45,215 bases of DNA from Planctomycetota bacterium (lineage in GTDB: Bacteria > Planctomycetota > J058): positions 1 through 45,215 of the forward strand of contig JAMLIC010000064.1 of NCBI GenBank assembly GCA_023954375.1. Reading direction: 5' to 3'. The notes beneath the pieces were generated by a model. That model was not told the origin of the DNA, ran no database searches, and saw only the letters and a program-made list of their open reading frames with translations. The translations under genes were made by a program, and so were the position numbers. This document shows, one piece after another, positions 7,113 through 15,218 of the stretch (positions are counted from its first letter, which is position 1; each line of letters starts with the position of its first letter).

Positions 7113-8465
7113 TCACGGGCCGGCCCGGAGGCGGCGAGTGAAGGACGCATCGAGGGCCCGCGCGGCATCGAGGCGCGGGGCGAGGTCGCCGTAGTACACC
7201 TCGGGGCAGCGGGTGGGCGCGCCGTCCCGGTAGTAGCTCGCGGCGCAGCGCAGCCCCTCGAGGCGCCGCGCCCGCTCCCGCTGGTACCCGGTCGTCGTCC
7301 AGTCGTCGGCATACGCCCACGCGCACGCCACCCAGAGCGCGAGGAGGACGCCCCGGCGCGCGCGGGGCCTCGCGGAGAGGGCCTGGTGCCAGGCGACCGC
7401 CGTCAGGGGCACGAGCAGCGCCGCGGTCTCCCAGTACTTGGAGCTCTTCGCGGTCTCCGGCGCCTGCGCCGCCCGCCCGACCGCCACCGCGAACAGCGCC
7501 AGGAGCACCCCGGCCATGAGGCCGGCGGTGGCGACGGCGCGCGCCCGGGCCGCCGGGTCGGGCGCGCCGCGCACGGCGAGCGCCGCCGGCGCGAGCGCCG
7601 CGACCAGGCAGACCGCGCCGGCCGCGACGCTCGGCGTCGTGATGCCGAAGCCGAGCGCCACGAGGTCGCCGAAGTAGGAGAGGACGCGCCCCGAGAGCGG
7701 GGAGAGGTAGTGGTCGCGGTGGATCGGGGTGAAGGTCGCGGCCCACAGGAGCGCGAGCCCGCCGGCCGGGAGCAGCGCGGCGCTGGCGAAGCGGCGAGCC
7801 GCCCGGCGCTCGTCGGGGTCGCCGCGGCGGAGGCGCCAGGCCTCGTGGGCGGCCGCCGCCGCGAGGAGCCCGCCGCACACGATGAGCCCGCCGGTCATCC
7901 CGGCCGTCGCGAGCGAGACGCCGGCGGCGACGAAAAGGCCCTCCCGGAGGCCTCGGCGGGGCGCGGCGACGGCCCAGGCGGCGAGCACGGCGCCCAGGTA
8001 AGCGAGGTGAAACTGCGACTGGAAGCCCCAGGCGTGGTTCTCGTAGCCGAGCGGCGAGAGCAGGAAGGGCAGGAAGGGCAGGCACGCGGCGGCGCCGCGC
8101 GGGCCGGCGGCGCGGACGACCAAGGCGCCGACCGCCGCGACGAGCGCGGCGAAGAGCGCGAAGTTGAGGGTCACGTGGGTGACGAGGTCCCAGCCGTCGA
8201 GCCGGTGCAGCGCCCAGACCTGCAGCTTCGTGAGCGGGATCCGGTGCTCGTTGTGCTGTGCGACCAGCCAGCCCCAGCGGAGCCCCGCAGGCAGCGCGTC
8301 CGGGTGGAACATCTCCCACTCGTCCCAGAAGGGGATGTCGACGCCGAGGCGACGGACCGTGAGCAGATGCAAGGCGGTCAGGACCGCCGTGGCGGCCACC
8401 GCGCCGACGACGAGCAGCCGGCGCAGCCGCGGATCCTCCGGCCCGTCTCCGTTCGCCTCGGTCAC
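7113..8465 (-). CDS. Polytopic membrane protein with WDEWEMF and HNEHRI motifs
   Basis: A 450-residue integral membrane protein with about ten hydrophobic segments. The first periplasmic loop carries two conserved-looking signatures, FWDEWEMF (47-53) and QHNEHRIPL (70-78). These resemble the acidic and histidine-containing catalytic loop of GT-C (polyprenyl-phosphate-sugar dependent) transferases and of a widespread family of uncharacterised membrane proteins. The two acidic residues D48 and E49 after the first helix are where GT-C enzymes place their metal-binding acidic pair. The GTG start is 7 nt after TAGACT. It may be a membrane glycosyltransferase of the nearby glycan locus, but this is an inference from topology and the two motifs only. 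Confidence 0.7.
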   Translation of the reverse strand: MTEANGDGPEDPRLRRLLVVGAVAATAVLTALHLLTVRRLGVDIPFWDEWEMFHPDALPAGLRWGWLVAQHNEHRIPLTKLQVWALHRLDGWDLVTHVTLNFALFAALVAAVGALVVRAAGPRGAAACLPFLPFLLSPLGYENHAWGFQSQFHLAYLGAVLAAWAVAAPRRGLREGLFVAAGVSLATAGMTGGLIVCGGLLAAAAAHEAWRLRRGDPDERRAARRFASAALLPAGGLALLWAATFTPIHRDHYLSPLSGRVLSYFGDLVALGFGITTPSVAAGAVCLVAALAPAALAVRGAPDPAARARAVATAGLMAGVLLALFAVAVGRAAQAPETAKSSKYWETAALLVPLTAVAWHQALSARPRARRGVLLALWVACAWAYADDWTTTGYQRERARRLEGLRCAASYYRDGAPTRCPEVYYGDLAPRLDAARALDASFTRRLRAGP

Positions 8466-8472
8466 GCGGAGG

Positions 8473-8478
8473 AGTCTA
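8473..8478 (-). promoter_or_regulatory. -10 box of leaderless type (7113-8465 gene)
   Basis: TAGACT on the minus strand ends 7 nt before the GTG at 8465; it overlaps the stop of the upstream gene (8476). Confidence 0.5.
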
Positions 8479-9117
8479 CCGTGACCCGGCGAGCGCCCAC
8501 CCGAGCAGGCCGGCGGCGATCGCCGCGCGCGCGCGCGCGGGGGTGAGGTCGACGGCGTCGGCGAGCCAGGGGAGCGACCGGGGGTCCGAGAGGCGGGCGA
8601 GCACGCCCGGGGCGTCGACGGCGGAGACGCCGGCGCAGGCGCAGGCGCAGCCGGGCGTCCAGCCGACGTGCCAGCTCACGCCGGAGCCGGGGCCGAAGCG
8701 CTCGGCGAACACCTGCTGCTGGCGGGCGAGGCCACGGGCGCGCTCGACGGCCGCCGCGCGGTGGTCCGGGCGGCAGGCGGCGGCAGCCCAGGCGTGGTCG
8801 CCCTCCACCGCCGCCTCGGAGCGCGCGCCGGGGTGCTCGAGGGCGCGGCGGAACGGCCGGGCCTCCTGGACGACCACGAGCACGGCCCGGAGCGCGACCT
8901 CGGCGCCGAAGTCGCCGAGCGCCGAGAACCAGTCGCCGCACGGGGGCTGCGCGCCGACGACCTCCCGGGCGTCCGGATCCCCGAGGTGCGCGGCGAGGAG
9001 CAGGCGCTCGGCGGGGAGGTCGCCCGCCCGCGCGCGCTCGCCGAGCAGCGCGGCGCGCGCGGGAGGGTCACCGCGCGCGACCTCGCGCTCGAGCCGCCGC
9101 CGGCGCGCGTCGCTCAT
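8476..9117 (-). CDS. Uncharacterised protein, paralogue of the 9850-10470 product
   Basis: A 213-residue soluble protein. The first 60 residues (EREVARGDPPARAALLGERA, then GDLPAERLLLAAHLGDPDAR) match the pattern of the gene at 9850-10470 (GDRPAQARLLVERVRRGLLD, then RLRLAAWLGDPTA). This N-terminal repeat of short helices is common in myxobacterial and planctomycete proteins of unknown role. The C-terminal part includes a cysteine cluster near residue 170 (CACAC) encoded by three GGCGCA hexamers, so it may be a slippage expansion, not a metal site. The ATG lies 6 nt after TAACCT. A function cannot be assigned. Confidence 0.7.
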   Translation of the reverse strand: MSDARRRRLEREVARGDPPARAALLGERARAGDLPAERLLLAAHLGDPDAREVVGAQPPCGDWFSALGDFGAEVALRAVLVVVQEARPFRRALEHPGARSEAAVEGDHAWAAAACRPDHRAAAVERARGLARQQQVFAERFGPGSGVSWHVGWTPGCACACAGVSAVDAPGVLARLSDPRSLPWLADAVDLTPARARAAIAAGLLGWALAGSR

Positions 9118-9123
9118 GCGTCC

Positions 9124-9129
9124 AGGTTA
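9124..9129 (-). promoter_or_regulatory. -10 box of leaderless type (8476-9117 gene)
   Basis: TAACCT on the minus strand ends 6 nt before the ATG at 9117. Confidence 0.45.
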
Positions 9130-9170
9130 ACGCGGGATCACGCCCGGAGCCGCGTCACCGTCGCGCGACG

Positions 9171-9731
9171 CTACTCCGACTTCGACGGGTTCACGTGCTC
9201 GACCAGGGTCATCGTGAACACGAGCCGGTGCCCGCCCTCCTTGGCCTCGACCTTCACCGGGGCGCCGGGGAGCGATGTGGCGAACCAGTGGGTCACGACG
9301 ACGTCGGGGTCGTCCACGCGGTAGACCTTGCAGGCGAAGGTCCCCGCCGGCAGGGTGAGCTCCTCCTCGGTCACGCGCGTGCGCGCCCGCGGGAAGCGGC
9401 CTTGCGCCTCCAGGTCGGACCACGTCACCCGGGCCTCGGCCGCCTCGCCCTCGGGCTTGCGGTCGGCGTCGAGCGTCGTCTGGCGGAGGGTCGCGCCCTC
9501 CGCGCTCACGGCCGTGAACTCCAGCACCTGGAACTGCACGGGCTCCTTGGGCGCCTCGAGCTTGAACAGGTAGCGCCGACCGACGCGGGTCGCCTCCTGG
9601 ATCTGCGCCGCGCTGAACGGCGGAGCGCCGAGCTCGTCGGGCCCGCCGTCCTGCGCGCGCAGGGCCGGCAGGGCCAGCAGGGCCGCCGCCACGAACGCCG
9701 CCGTCACGAGCCATCCCGGGCGCTTCGACAT
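9171..9731 (-). CDS. Secreted protein of unknown function
   Basis: A 186-residue protein with a clear signal peptide (MSKRPGWLVTAAFVAAALLA, cleavage likely after LRAQ). The mature part is beta-rich and polar: QEATRVGRRYLFKLE, then VTEEELTLPAGTFACKVYRV and THWFATSLPGAPVKVEA. This resembles periplasmic proteins that measure or hold lipids or sugars (DUF3108-like logic: 'LPAGTFxCxxY ... WFAxxxPGAPVKxE'), but the match is by pattern only. The ATG at 9731 is chosen over 9743 because GGAGGT sits just upstream of it. A TAGGGT box lies 31 nt upstream, so this gene, unlike its neighbours, has a normal leader. Confidence 0.72.
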   Translation of the reverse strand: MSKRPGWLVTAAFVAAALLALPALRAQDGGPDELGAPPFSAAQIQEATRVGRRYLFKLEAPKEPVQFQVLEFTAVSAEGATLRQTTLDADRKPEGEAAEARVTWSDLEAQGRFPRARTRVTEEELTLPAGTFACKVYRVDDPDVVVTHWFATSLPGAPVKVEAKEGGHRLVFTMTLVEHVNPSKSE

Positions 9732-9762
9732 CCCGACCTCCATCGCCACGTGGGCCGCCTCG

Positions 9763-9768
9763 ACCCTA
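9763..9768 (-). promoter_or_regulatory. -10 box with leader and Shine-Dalgarno (9171-9731 gene)
   Basis: TAGGGT on the minus strand lies 31 nt before the ATG at 9731; GGAGGT is placed 4 nt before that ATG. It shows the leadered arrangement for comparison with leaderless neighbours. Confidence 0.45.
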
Positions 9769-9849
9769 CCGGCTCGACGCCGGACGGACCACGCCCGGTC
9801 GACGGGGCCGTCGGGCAAACGACGCGCCCGGCGGCCTCGCGGTGCGCCC

Positions 9850-10470
9850 TCAACTGCCCGCCGGCCGCGCCTCCAGCGCCCACGGGACCAGCGCCTCGCG
9901 CACGGCCTCGCGCACCTGCGTCGCCGGCGACTCGCCGAGGACCTCGAGGGCGAAGCGCGTCCAGGCGTCGTCGCTGCGCGCGCGGGCGGCCTCGGCGACG
10001 TTGACCACGTGCCAGCGGGCGCGTCCGGAGCGGTTGTCCTTGCTCTCGGGGATCGCGTCGTCGTCGACCGCCCGGCCGACCGCGGCGGCGCAGGGGTCGC
10101 ACGGGCAGCGGATCCAGCCCTCGACCGCCTCGAGGACGCCCGGCAGCACCGGGTCGTCGCGGAAGTGGCGGCGCCAGTGGCGCATGCTCTCGCTGGCCAC
10201 GACGTGGGCCGCGCGGACGAGCGCCTCCTTGCCCCAGCCGGCCAGCGCCAGCGTCCAGCCGTCACGCCGGCCTCGCGGACGGCGCGGCGCCTCGTCCGAG
10301 TCGTCGCCCAGGGCCAGGCGCGCCGTCGGGTCGCCCAGCCAGGCGGCGAGGCGCAGGCGCTCGTGGTCGAGGAGACCGCGGCGCACGCGCTCCACGAGGA
10401 GCCGCGCCTGCGCCGGGCGATCGCCCAGCGCGGCCGCCCGCTCCGCCTCCCGCAGCGCGTCGTCGCCCAT
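9850..10470 (-). CDS. Uncharacterised protein, paralogue of the 8476-9117 product
   Basis: A 206-residue soluble protein. The N-terminal 55 residues share the helix pattern and the AxxLGDPxAR motif with the gene at 8476-9117; the rest has diverged. Residues about 95-120 contain CPCDPCAAAVGRAVDDDAIP, with three close cysteines. The same region of family members in other bacteria often carries a similar CxCxxC group. The ATG at 10470 is preferred because a TACAGT box lies 10 nt upstream. An upstream in-frame start is possible but has no Shine-Dalgarno. The two paralogues flank the secreted protein gene, suggesting local duplication followed by insertion or rearrangement. Confidence 0.68.
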   Translation of the reverse strand: MGDDALREAERAAALGDRPAQARLLVERVRRGLLDHERLRLAAWLGDPTARLALGDDSDEAPRRPRGRRDGWTLALAGWGKEALVRAAHVVASESMRHWRRHFRDDPVLPGVLEAVEGWIRCPCDPCAAAVGRAVDDDAIPESKDNRSGRARWHVVNVAEAARARSDDAWTRFALEVLGESPATQVREAVREALVPWALEARPAGS

Positions 10471-10480
10471 GGCAAGGGCG

Positions 10481-10486
10481 ACTGTA
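10481..10486 (-). promoter_or_regulatory. -10 box of near-leaderless type (9850-10470 gene)
   Basis: TACAGT on the minus strand ends 10 nt before the ATG at 10470. Confidence 0.45.
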
Positions 10487-10530
10487 GCAGCGGGGTGCGT
10501 CATCCGTGTGTCCCGCCTCCACGAGCTTCG

Positions 10531-10760
10531 TGTGATCGCGGCTGCGGCCGAGGATGGCGGGCGCTGCGGTGCGTCGGGGGGGCCGGGGGGGGGCCCCCCC
10601 CCGCAGGCTCGGTCGGCGGCCAGGAGGCCGCCTTCCCTCGCCTTCGCGCCGCATCGCCTCGCCCTCCTCGGCCTCGCCTGACGCTCCTGCTGCGAAGGCG
10701 CGGTGAGGTGTGCTCGGAGGCGGCTCGGCCGTCTGCGGACACGGGGTTCGAGGACAGGGC
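10531..10760 (-). repeat. Repeat family A, copy 3 (inverted; with homopolymer hairpin)
   Basis: The reverse complement of this stretch aligns with the A copies at 5056-5324 and 23835-24068, from CCTGTCCTCGAACCC to GCCGCGATCACA. The second hairpin (7-bp stem, loop TCCT) is intact. At the third hairpin the usual GTCGGGGCCGAC stem is replaced by runs of G and C at 10575-10603, which can still fold on themselves. It lies between two co-directional minus-strand genes. Confidence 0.8.
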
Positions 10761-10843
10761 ATAGCCCGGCCAGCGCGTCTCGCGGGCGGGTCCGCAGCAG
10801 CGGGCCTCCCGCTCGCTCCGGCGGCACACCGCCAGACGTACGA

Positions 10844-11305
10844 CTACATGAACTCGATCGCGCCGCCGGGGAGGAAGTAGAGGATCAGCATCTCGCCCTG
10901 GCTCACGGTCGGGACGTGCACCGACATGGGCCCGAAGACCACCCAGCCCTGCGGGTGCCCGTCGAAGCGGGCCTCGCCGCGCGTGGTGAAGCACAGGTCG
11001 ACCTCGCCGTTCGGATGCCGGTGCTGCGGCCCCGGCGTGCTCATGAGCACGGCGTCGACCGTGAACCCGTGGAGCGACTTCGCCGGCCGCCCGAAGCGGA
11101 TCGGCCCGTTCTGCCGCGGCAGGAGCCACCCGGCCTCGGCGCCGGCGAGGGCCGCCTCGCGCACGGCGGCGACGAGCGGGCCGTCGAAGGGCAGGCGCCG
11201 CTCGATCTCGGCCCGGGCGGCCGCGGGGTCGTCGAGCGAGAGGCCCTCGAGGGCGCGGGCGAGCGGGTCGAGGGCCTGCTGCAGGGTCTCCAGCGTGGCG
11301 GTCAT
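10844..11305 (-). CDS. DUF4863 / 4-hydroxylaminobenzoate lyase-like cupin protein
   Basis: A 153-residue protein with the DUF4863 pattern, the family that includes 4-hydroxylaminobenzoate lyase of nitrobenzoate degradation. Residues 25-60 give the helical N-terminus (RRLPFDGPLVAAVREAALAG). The cupin-like half has QHRHPNGEVDLCF (H95, H97, E101), a further H130 and the characteristic end LILYFLPGGAIEF. The histidines are in the positions expected for metal binding in a cupin fold. No nitroaromatic pathway genes are near, so the natural substrate is probably different. GAGGAGG lies upstream of the ATG and a TAGGAT box 29 nt upstream. Confidence 0.78.
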   Translation of the reverse strand: MTATLETLQQALDPLARALEGLSLDDPAAARAEIERRLPFDGPLVAAVREAALAGAEAGWLLPRQNGPIRFGRPAKSLHGFTVDAVLMSTPGPQHRHPNGEVDLCFTTRGEARFDGHPQGWVVFGPMSVHVPTVSQGEMLILYFLPGGAIEFM

Positions 11306-11334
11306 GGCGTCCCTCCTCGGGTCAGGGGGCGAGG

Positions 11335-11340
11335 ATCCTA
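11335..11340 (-). promoter_or_regulatory. -10 box with leader (DUF4863 gene)
   Basis: TAGGAT on the minus strand ends 29 nt before the ATG at 11305; a GAGGAGG Shine-Dalgarno sits in the leader. Confidence 0.45.
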
Positions 11341-11347
11341 TCCCACG

Positions 11348-12826
11348 TCACCGCCCCTCGGCGGCCCAGGCCTGGAGACAGGCGCGGGCCTGCTCGAGGG
11401 CCGCGAGCTCCTCCGGAGCTCGCCCCGGCTCGCTCGCCCACAGGGCCATGGCCTCGTCGATGCGCGCGAGCGCCTCGTTGACGCTGACGCTGCGGGAGAG
11501 GCGCGCCGCTCGGAGGAGTCGGCGGGTCGCGTCCGGCGCGCCGAGGGCCCGGGCGCGGCGCAGCCACTCCAGCCCCTCGCGCCCGTCCTCGACGACCTTC
11601 AGTGGCCGCGCGCCCGGCACCGGCGGCCCGAAGGGGCCGAGGCACGGGAGCGGCTCCTCGGCCAGGCGCGTGCCGACGAGCAGCATGGCGTCGAGGTCGC
11701 CCGACGCGGCGAGCTGTCGAGCCCAGCCGAGCGCCTCTTCTTCGAGCACACGGGAGCGTCGGTCGAACAGGCCCCACCCCGGACGATCGAGGAGTTCGAC
11801 CCCTCGCCGCACCGTCGCGGGTCCACCACGAAGGGCGGCGAGCCGGACCCACATGATCACCTGGTCCGCGCCTGCTGGGCGCCAATCGAGCGGGGAGCGG
11901 CCGCCGAGCATGGCCAGGCTCTCGAAGCCGGCGTAGGGCTGGACGCCACTTGCTGGCGGTCCCCCCGACATGGGCAAGGCGCCCCAGCGAATCTGCGGCC
12001 ACCGCGCCCAGCGGAGGCCGAGCGCCTCCTCCTGGGCGCACGTGAGCATGTCCTCGACGTCGCAGCGGAGCCGCGCACGCCAGCGGAGGAGCGCCTTCCT
12101 CGCCTCCGCCAGCCCGGCGCGGGAGGGCCAGGTCGCGAGGAGCGCGACAGCCCCGAGGGTCGCCACCTGGGCCACGCGCCGCGCCGGGCTCCGCCGGGGC
12201 CCACGGCTCGCCCGAGGCCGTTGGCGCAGGAGCCGCGCCAGGCGGTCGCCCAGGCGACGGGTCGGCGGCAGGAGCAGCGTCGGGCCGAGGAGGAGGAGCG
12301 CCGCCTCGCGCCACAGCAGCTCCGCGGGCGGCGTCCAGGCCTCGACGACGACGGCCGCCGCGGCAAAGCACGCCGCGCCGAACAGCATGGCGAACGCCTG
12401 GCCAGCCGGCGTGGCGCGTCGTCGGAGCGCCACCAGGAAGGGGCCGTACAGCGTGAGCGCCGCGGCGACGAACCAACCGCAGGCCGTGGGCGTGGCCGCC
12501 TGGACCCGCGTCAGCACCTCCTGGGTGGCCGCGCGAGTGTCCCAGCCCTCGACGAACGCCATCTCGAACGCCCCGCCCAGCGGCGCGAGCGGGCTCAGCG
12601 CCGCGCCCGCGAGCAGCGCGGGGGCGAGGCCGAGGCGCCACAGCGCCGCCTCGGCCACGGCGAGCGCCGCGCCGGCGCCGAGGCCCCAGCCGGCGACGTA
12701 GGCCCAGCCGATCGCGGGCGGGCGCCAGCCGAGCGCGAGGACGAGCGCGACCTCCGTCAGCAGGCAGGCGACGACCGACCGGACGACGATCCTGAACAGC
12801 TCGGGCCGCGGCGGGTCGTCGTCCAC
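11348..12826 (-). CDS. Membrane protein with C-terminal Sel1-like repeats
   Basis: A 492-residue protein. The first 230 residues hold about six or seven hydrophobic segments. The remaining part is soluble and contains short helical repeats of the Sel1 type (GREGLEWLRRARALGAPDAT, and LAASGDLDAMLLVGTRLAEE). This layout, a membrane domain carrying a helical-repeat scaffold, is common in proteins of unknown function in planctomycetes. It begins with GTG one base after the TGA of the preceding gene, so it is the third gene of an operon (13535-15139, 12828-13520, 11348-12826). No catalytic motif is visible. Confidence 0.7.
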   Translation of the reverse strand: MDDDPPRPELFRIVVRSVVACLLTEVALVLALGWRPPAIGWAYVAGWGLGAGAALAVAEAALWRLGLAPALLAGAALSPLAPLGGAFEMAFVEGWDTRAATQEVLTRVQAATPTACGWFVAAALTLYGPFLVALRRRATPAGQAFAMLFGAACFAAAAVVVEAWTPPAELLWREAALLLLGPTLLLPPTRRLGDRLARLLRQRPRASRGPRRSPARRVAQVATLGAVALLATWPSRAGLAEARKALLRWRARLRCDVEDMLTCAQEEALGLRWARWPQIRWGALPMSGGPPASGVQPYAGFESLAMLGGRSPLDWRPAGADQVIMWVRLAALRGGPATVRRGVELLDRPGWGLFDRRSRVLEEEALGWARQLAASGDLDAMLLVGTRLAEEPLPCLGPFGPPVPGARPLKVVEDGREGLEWLRRARALGAPDATRRLLRAARLSRSVSVNEALARIDEAMALWASEPGRAPEELAALEQARACLQAWAAEGR

Positions 12827-12827
12827 G

Positions 12828-13520
12828 TCACGTCGGCTCGAGGGGGCGCGACAGGCGCCACGCGAGCGCCAGCGAGGTGCAGAGCAGCACGCTCCCGCCC
12901 AGGGCGGACACCGCCGGGTGCACCAGGGTCGGCAGGACGCGCCCGAGCAGGTCGACCGCGTCGGTCACGTCGCGTCGACCCAGGACCAGGCCCGCCAGGA
13001 CGCCGGGAGCGACGAGGGCCGGGAGGCTGGCGAGGGCGAGCGCCCGCCCCACCTCGACCCCGGCCGAGCGGCTGCGCGGTGCGCGCGTGAACGGGCCGTG
13101 CGCGCCCCACAGGAGCAGGATCGCGAGCGAGAAGAGGCCCAGGGCGCCGCCGTCCAGCCGGCGGGCCAGGGCGAGGTCCCGCTCCGAGGGCACGACGTCG
13201 TCGCCGCCGCCGTCCTCGTCGCGCCCGTCGGGGCCGACCGAGTAGTAGGTGCGCGCCCCGGCCGGGTCGATCACGCACCTGAGCCGCCGCCCCCACGGGT
13301 CGAGCGCCTCGACCTCCCCCTTGAACCCGCCGCCCGGGACGGGTGTGTAGCCGCCGCTCCCCGGCTCGAGCGCCTGCACGGCCACGCCCAGCCGCGGGTC
13401 CCAGCGGGCTGCGAGGGGGTGCAGGGCGAGCGCGCCGACGCCGAGCAGCGCAGCGATGACCGTCGCGGCCCGCGCGCGCGGCCCGGCGCCGCTCCACAGT
13501 CGGTGTGTCCAGCCCCCCAC
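12828..13520 (-). CDS. Membrane protein with pseudopilin-like calcium loop
   Basis: A 230-residue protein. An N-terminal hydrophobic segment (18-35) is followed by a short extracytoplasmic domain and three more hydrophobic segments. The outside domain contains TYYSVGPDGRDEDGGGDDV (91-109), which resembles the C-terminal calcium-binding loop of type II secretion major pseudopilins (S-x-GPDG...DD-I/V). Here it is embedded in a polytopic protein, not at the end of a pilin, so it may be a borrowed calcium site. The GTG start has AGGAGA 4 nt upstream. The gap to the previous gene is 14 bp and to the next 1 bp. Confidence 0.68.
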   Translation of the reverse strand: MGGWTHRLWSGAGPRARAATVIAALLGVGALALHPLAARWDPRLGVAVQALEPGSGGYTPVPGGGFKGEVEALDPWGRRLRCVIDPAGARTYYSVGPDGRDEDGGGDDVVPSERDLALARRLDGGALGLFSLAILLLWGAHGPFTRAPRSRSAGVEVGRALALASLPALVAPGVLAGLVLGRRDVTDAVDLLGRVLPTLVHPAVSALGGSVLLCTSLALAWRLSRPLEPT

Positions 13521-13534
13521 GTCTTCTCCTCGCC

Positions 13535-15139
13535 TCAGCCGCGCCGCCCGCGCGCCCCGACCCGCAGGCCGCCGCGGCCGCCGATCCCGGCGATCGCGCC
13601 GAGGAGCGCCCGGCGCGCCTCGACGAGCGGCCCGGTCGGCGGGCCCTCGAGCGTCGTGTGGACCACCGGCACGTCGCCGAGCGCCTGCGGGCGCTCGCCG
13701 CCGAGCTGCCAGACGATCACCCGCGGCGGGCGCACGCCCTCGGGCGGCCGCGGCGCCGCCGTGTCCGGCAGGCCGGCCGGCCGCCGGTCGCCGGCGGCGA
13801 CCGCGACGCCGTAGACGCGCCGCGCGCGCTCGCCGAGCGCCCGGAGGTCGAGCCCGCCCGTGCGCACGTGGACCGCGGCGGCGCCGCGGGCGACCTCGTG
13901 GCGCAGGAGCACGCGCAGGAGCTCGGCGTCCTCGGTCACCCGCGCCTCGTGGCCCGGCTCGGCCAGGAGGTGCACCTCGACGCGCAGGGCGTCGTGCTGG
14001 AACACCCGGCCCAGGTCCTCGCTCAGGCGCACGACGAGCCCGTAGACGAGCACGGCCAGCGGGTCGCTGTGCCAGCGGAGCTGCAGGCGCAGCCCGTCGT
14101 CGGGCGCGACGGCCACGTGGACCGTGCGCCGCGTGCGCCGCAGCTGGCCGCTGTCGCGCTGGAAGTAGAGGGTCTCGGCCTCGAGGTTGCGGATCGCGAA
14201 CAGGTCGACCGCCGGGTCGGGCTCCGCGCCGAACGGGTCCTCGCCCATGTAGACCAGCTCGGTCGGGACGAGGTTCTCGAGCGCCCCGCGCGTCGAGAGC
14301 TCGGCGAAGCCGCCCTGCGGGTAGTAGCCGCTGTCGGGGAGCTCGGTCTCGACGTCGGCCTCCTCGACGACGCTCACCTGCTTCGGGTCGATCCGCGGGA
14401 AGTCGGCCGCGCGCGCCGCGATCCGCCGCCCGGCCAGGCGCTGCGCCGCGCGCTTGTAGGCGCTCCAGTGCTCGACCTCCACGAGGTCGTCAGGCCCGAG
14501 CGCCGGGCGCGTCCCGCGACGCGCGAAGAAGCGCCGGAGCGACGACCGCGCCGCCTCGAGGAGCGCCCCCGGGCGCCCCGCGACCTCGTCGTAGGCCTGG
14601 CTGGCGGCCGCCGGGTCGAGCGCCCCGTGCGGCGAGAGCTCGCGCAGGAGCACCGGGTCGAGGGCCGGCGCCCGCGCGTGGCCGCCGGCGGCCACGAGCG
14701 GCTGGAGGAGCAGCTCGACGACGCGCGTGACGAGGTCGTCGCGCGACGCGTCCTGCCGGAGCCACTCGATCGCCAGCCGCGCCGACGGGTCGCGGAGGAC
14801 CCCGTTGAGCAGCCGGTTCTCGTACTCCAGGCGCACGGCGCGCTCCTCGTCGCTCCAGGCGCCCAGGTCCGCCTGGCTGCGGAAGGCGAACGTGTCGCCC
14901 TCGACGAGCAGGTGGCCGAGGTCGTAGACCCACGAGAAGAGCACCCCCTGCCCGGCCCCGCGCACGGCGAGCGCCCGGTACCACCCGAGCGCCCGCTGCA
15001 CCCGCGCGCCCAGGTCGTCGTGGACCGAGCCGCGCAGGGCGAGCGACCCGAGCACGTACGCGCGCAGCCCGGCCGCGTCGAGCTCGAGCGGCTCGTCGTC
15101 GGGGACGTCGTCGGCGTGCAGGTCGTCCGGGGAGGCCAT
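13535..15139 (-). CDS. Large uncharacterised protein, first gene of a three-gene operon
   Basis: A 534-residue soluble protein without signal peptide. Residues about 20-220 are helical. Residues about 250-400 contain a run that I associate with uncharacterised proteins of myxobacteria and planctomycetes near AAA-ATPase/vWA modules: GFAELSTRGALENLVPTEL, then VDLFAIRNLEAETLYFQRDSG and QLRRTRRTVHV. That association is from memory of pattern and is weak. The C-terminal 130 residues have Rossmann-like strands (VIVWQLGG, VPVVHTTLEG). The ATG lies 8 nt after GATAAT, the most TATAAT-like box in the window, so the operon may be well expressed. Confidence 0.65.
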   Translation of the reverse strand: MASPDDLHADDVPDDEPLELDAAGLRAYVLGSLALRGSVHDDLGARVQRALGWYRALAVRGAGQGVLFSWVYDLGHLLVEGDTFAFRSQADLGAWSDEERAVRLEYENRLLNGVLRDPSARLAIEWLRQDASRDDLVTRVVELLLQPLVAAGGHARAPALDPVLLRELSPHGALDPAAASQAYDEVAGRPGALLEAARSSLRRFFARRGTRPALGPDDLVEVEHWSAYKRAAQRLAGRRIAARAADFPRIDPKQVSVVEEADVETELPDSGYYPQGGFAELSTRGALENLVPTELVYMGEDPFGAEPDPAVDLFAIRNLEAETLYFQRDSGQLRRTRRTVHVAVAPDDGLRLQLRWHSDPLAVLVYGLVVRLSEDLGRVFQHDALRVEVHLLAEPGHEARVTEDAELLRVLLRHEVARGAAAVHVRTGGLDLRALGERARRVYGVAVAAGDRRPAGLPDTAAPRPPEGVRPPRVIVWQLGGERPQALGDVPVVHTTLEGPPTGPLVEARRALLGAIAGIGGRGGLRVGARGRRG

Positions 15140-15147
15140 GGCGGGTC

Positions 15148-15153
15148 ATTATC
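15148..15153 (-). promoter_or_regulatory. -10 box of leaderless type (13535-15139 operon)
   Basis: GATAAT on the minus strand ends 8 nt before the ATG at 15139. Confidence 0.55.
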
Positions 15154-15206
15154 ACCCACCCGCGCCTGGCCGGTGACGCCCACCCCGGCCTGTCGGTGCG
15201 TTCGTG

Positions 15207-15212
15207 TAAGGT
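15207..15212 (+). promoter_or_regulatory. -10 box of leaderless type (Rpn-like gene)
   Basis: TAAGGT ends 6 nt before the ATG at 15219, divergent from the box at 15148-15153. Confidence 0.5.
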
Positions 15213-15218
15213 TCGGGC

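Noticed and set aside
8640..8660. CACAC cysteine cluster as a metal-binding site
   Set aside because: It is encoded by three perfect GGCGCA hexamers and looks like slippage; it is not seen in the paralogue.
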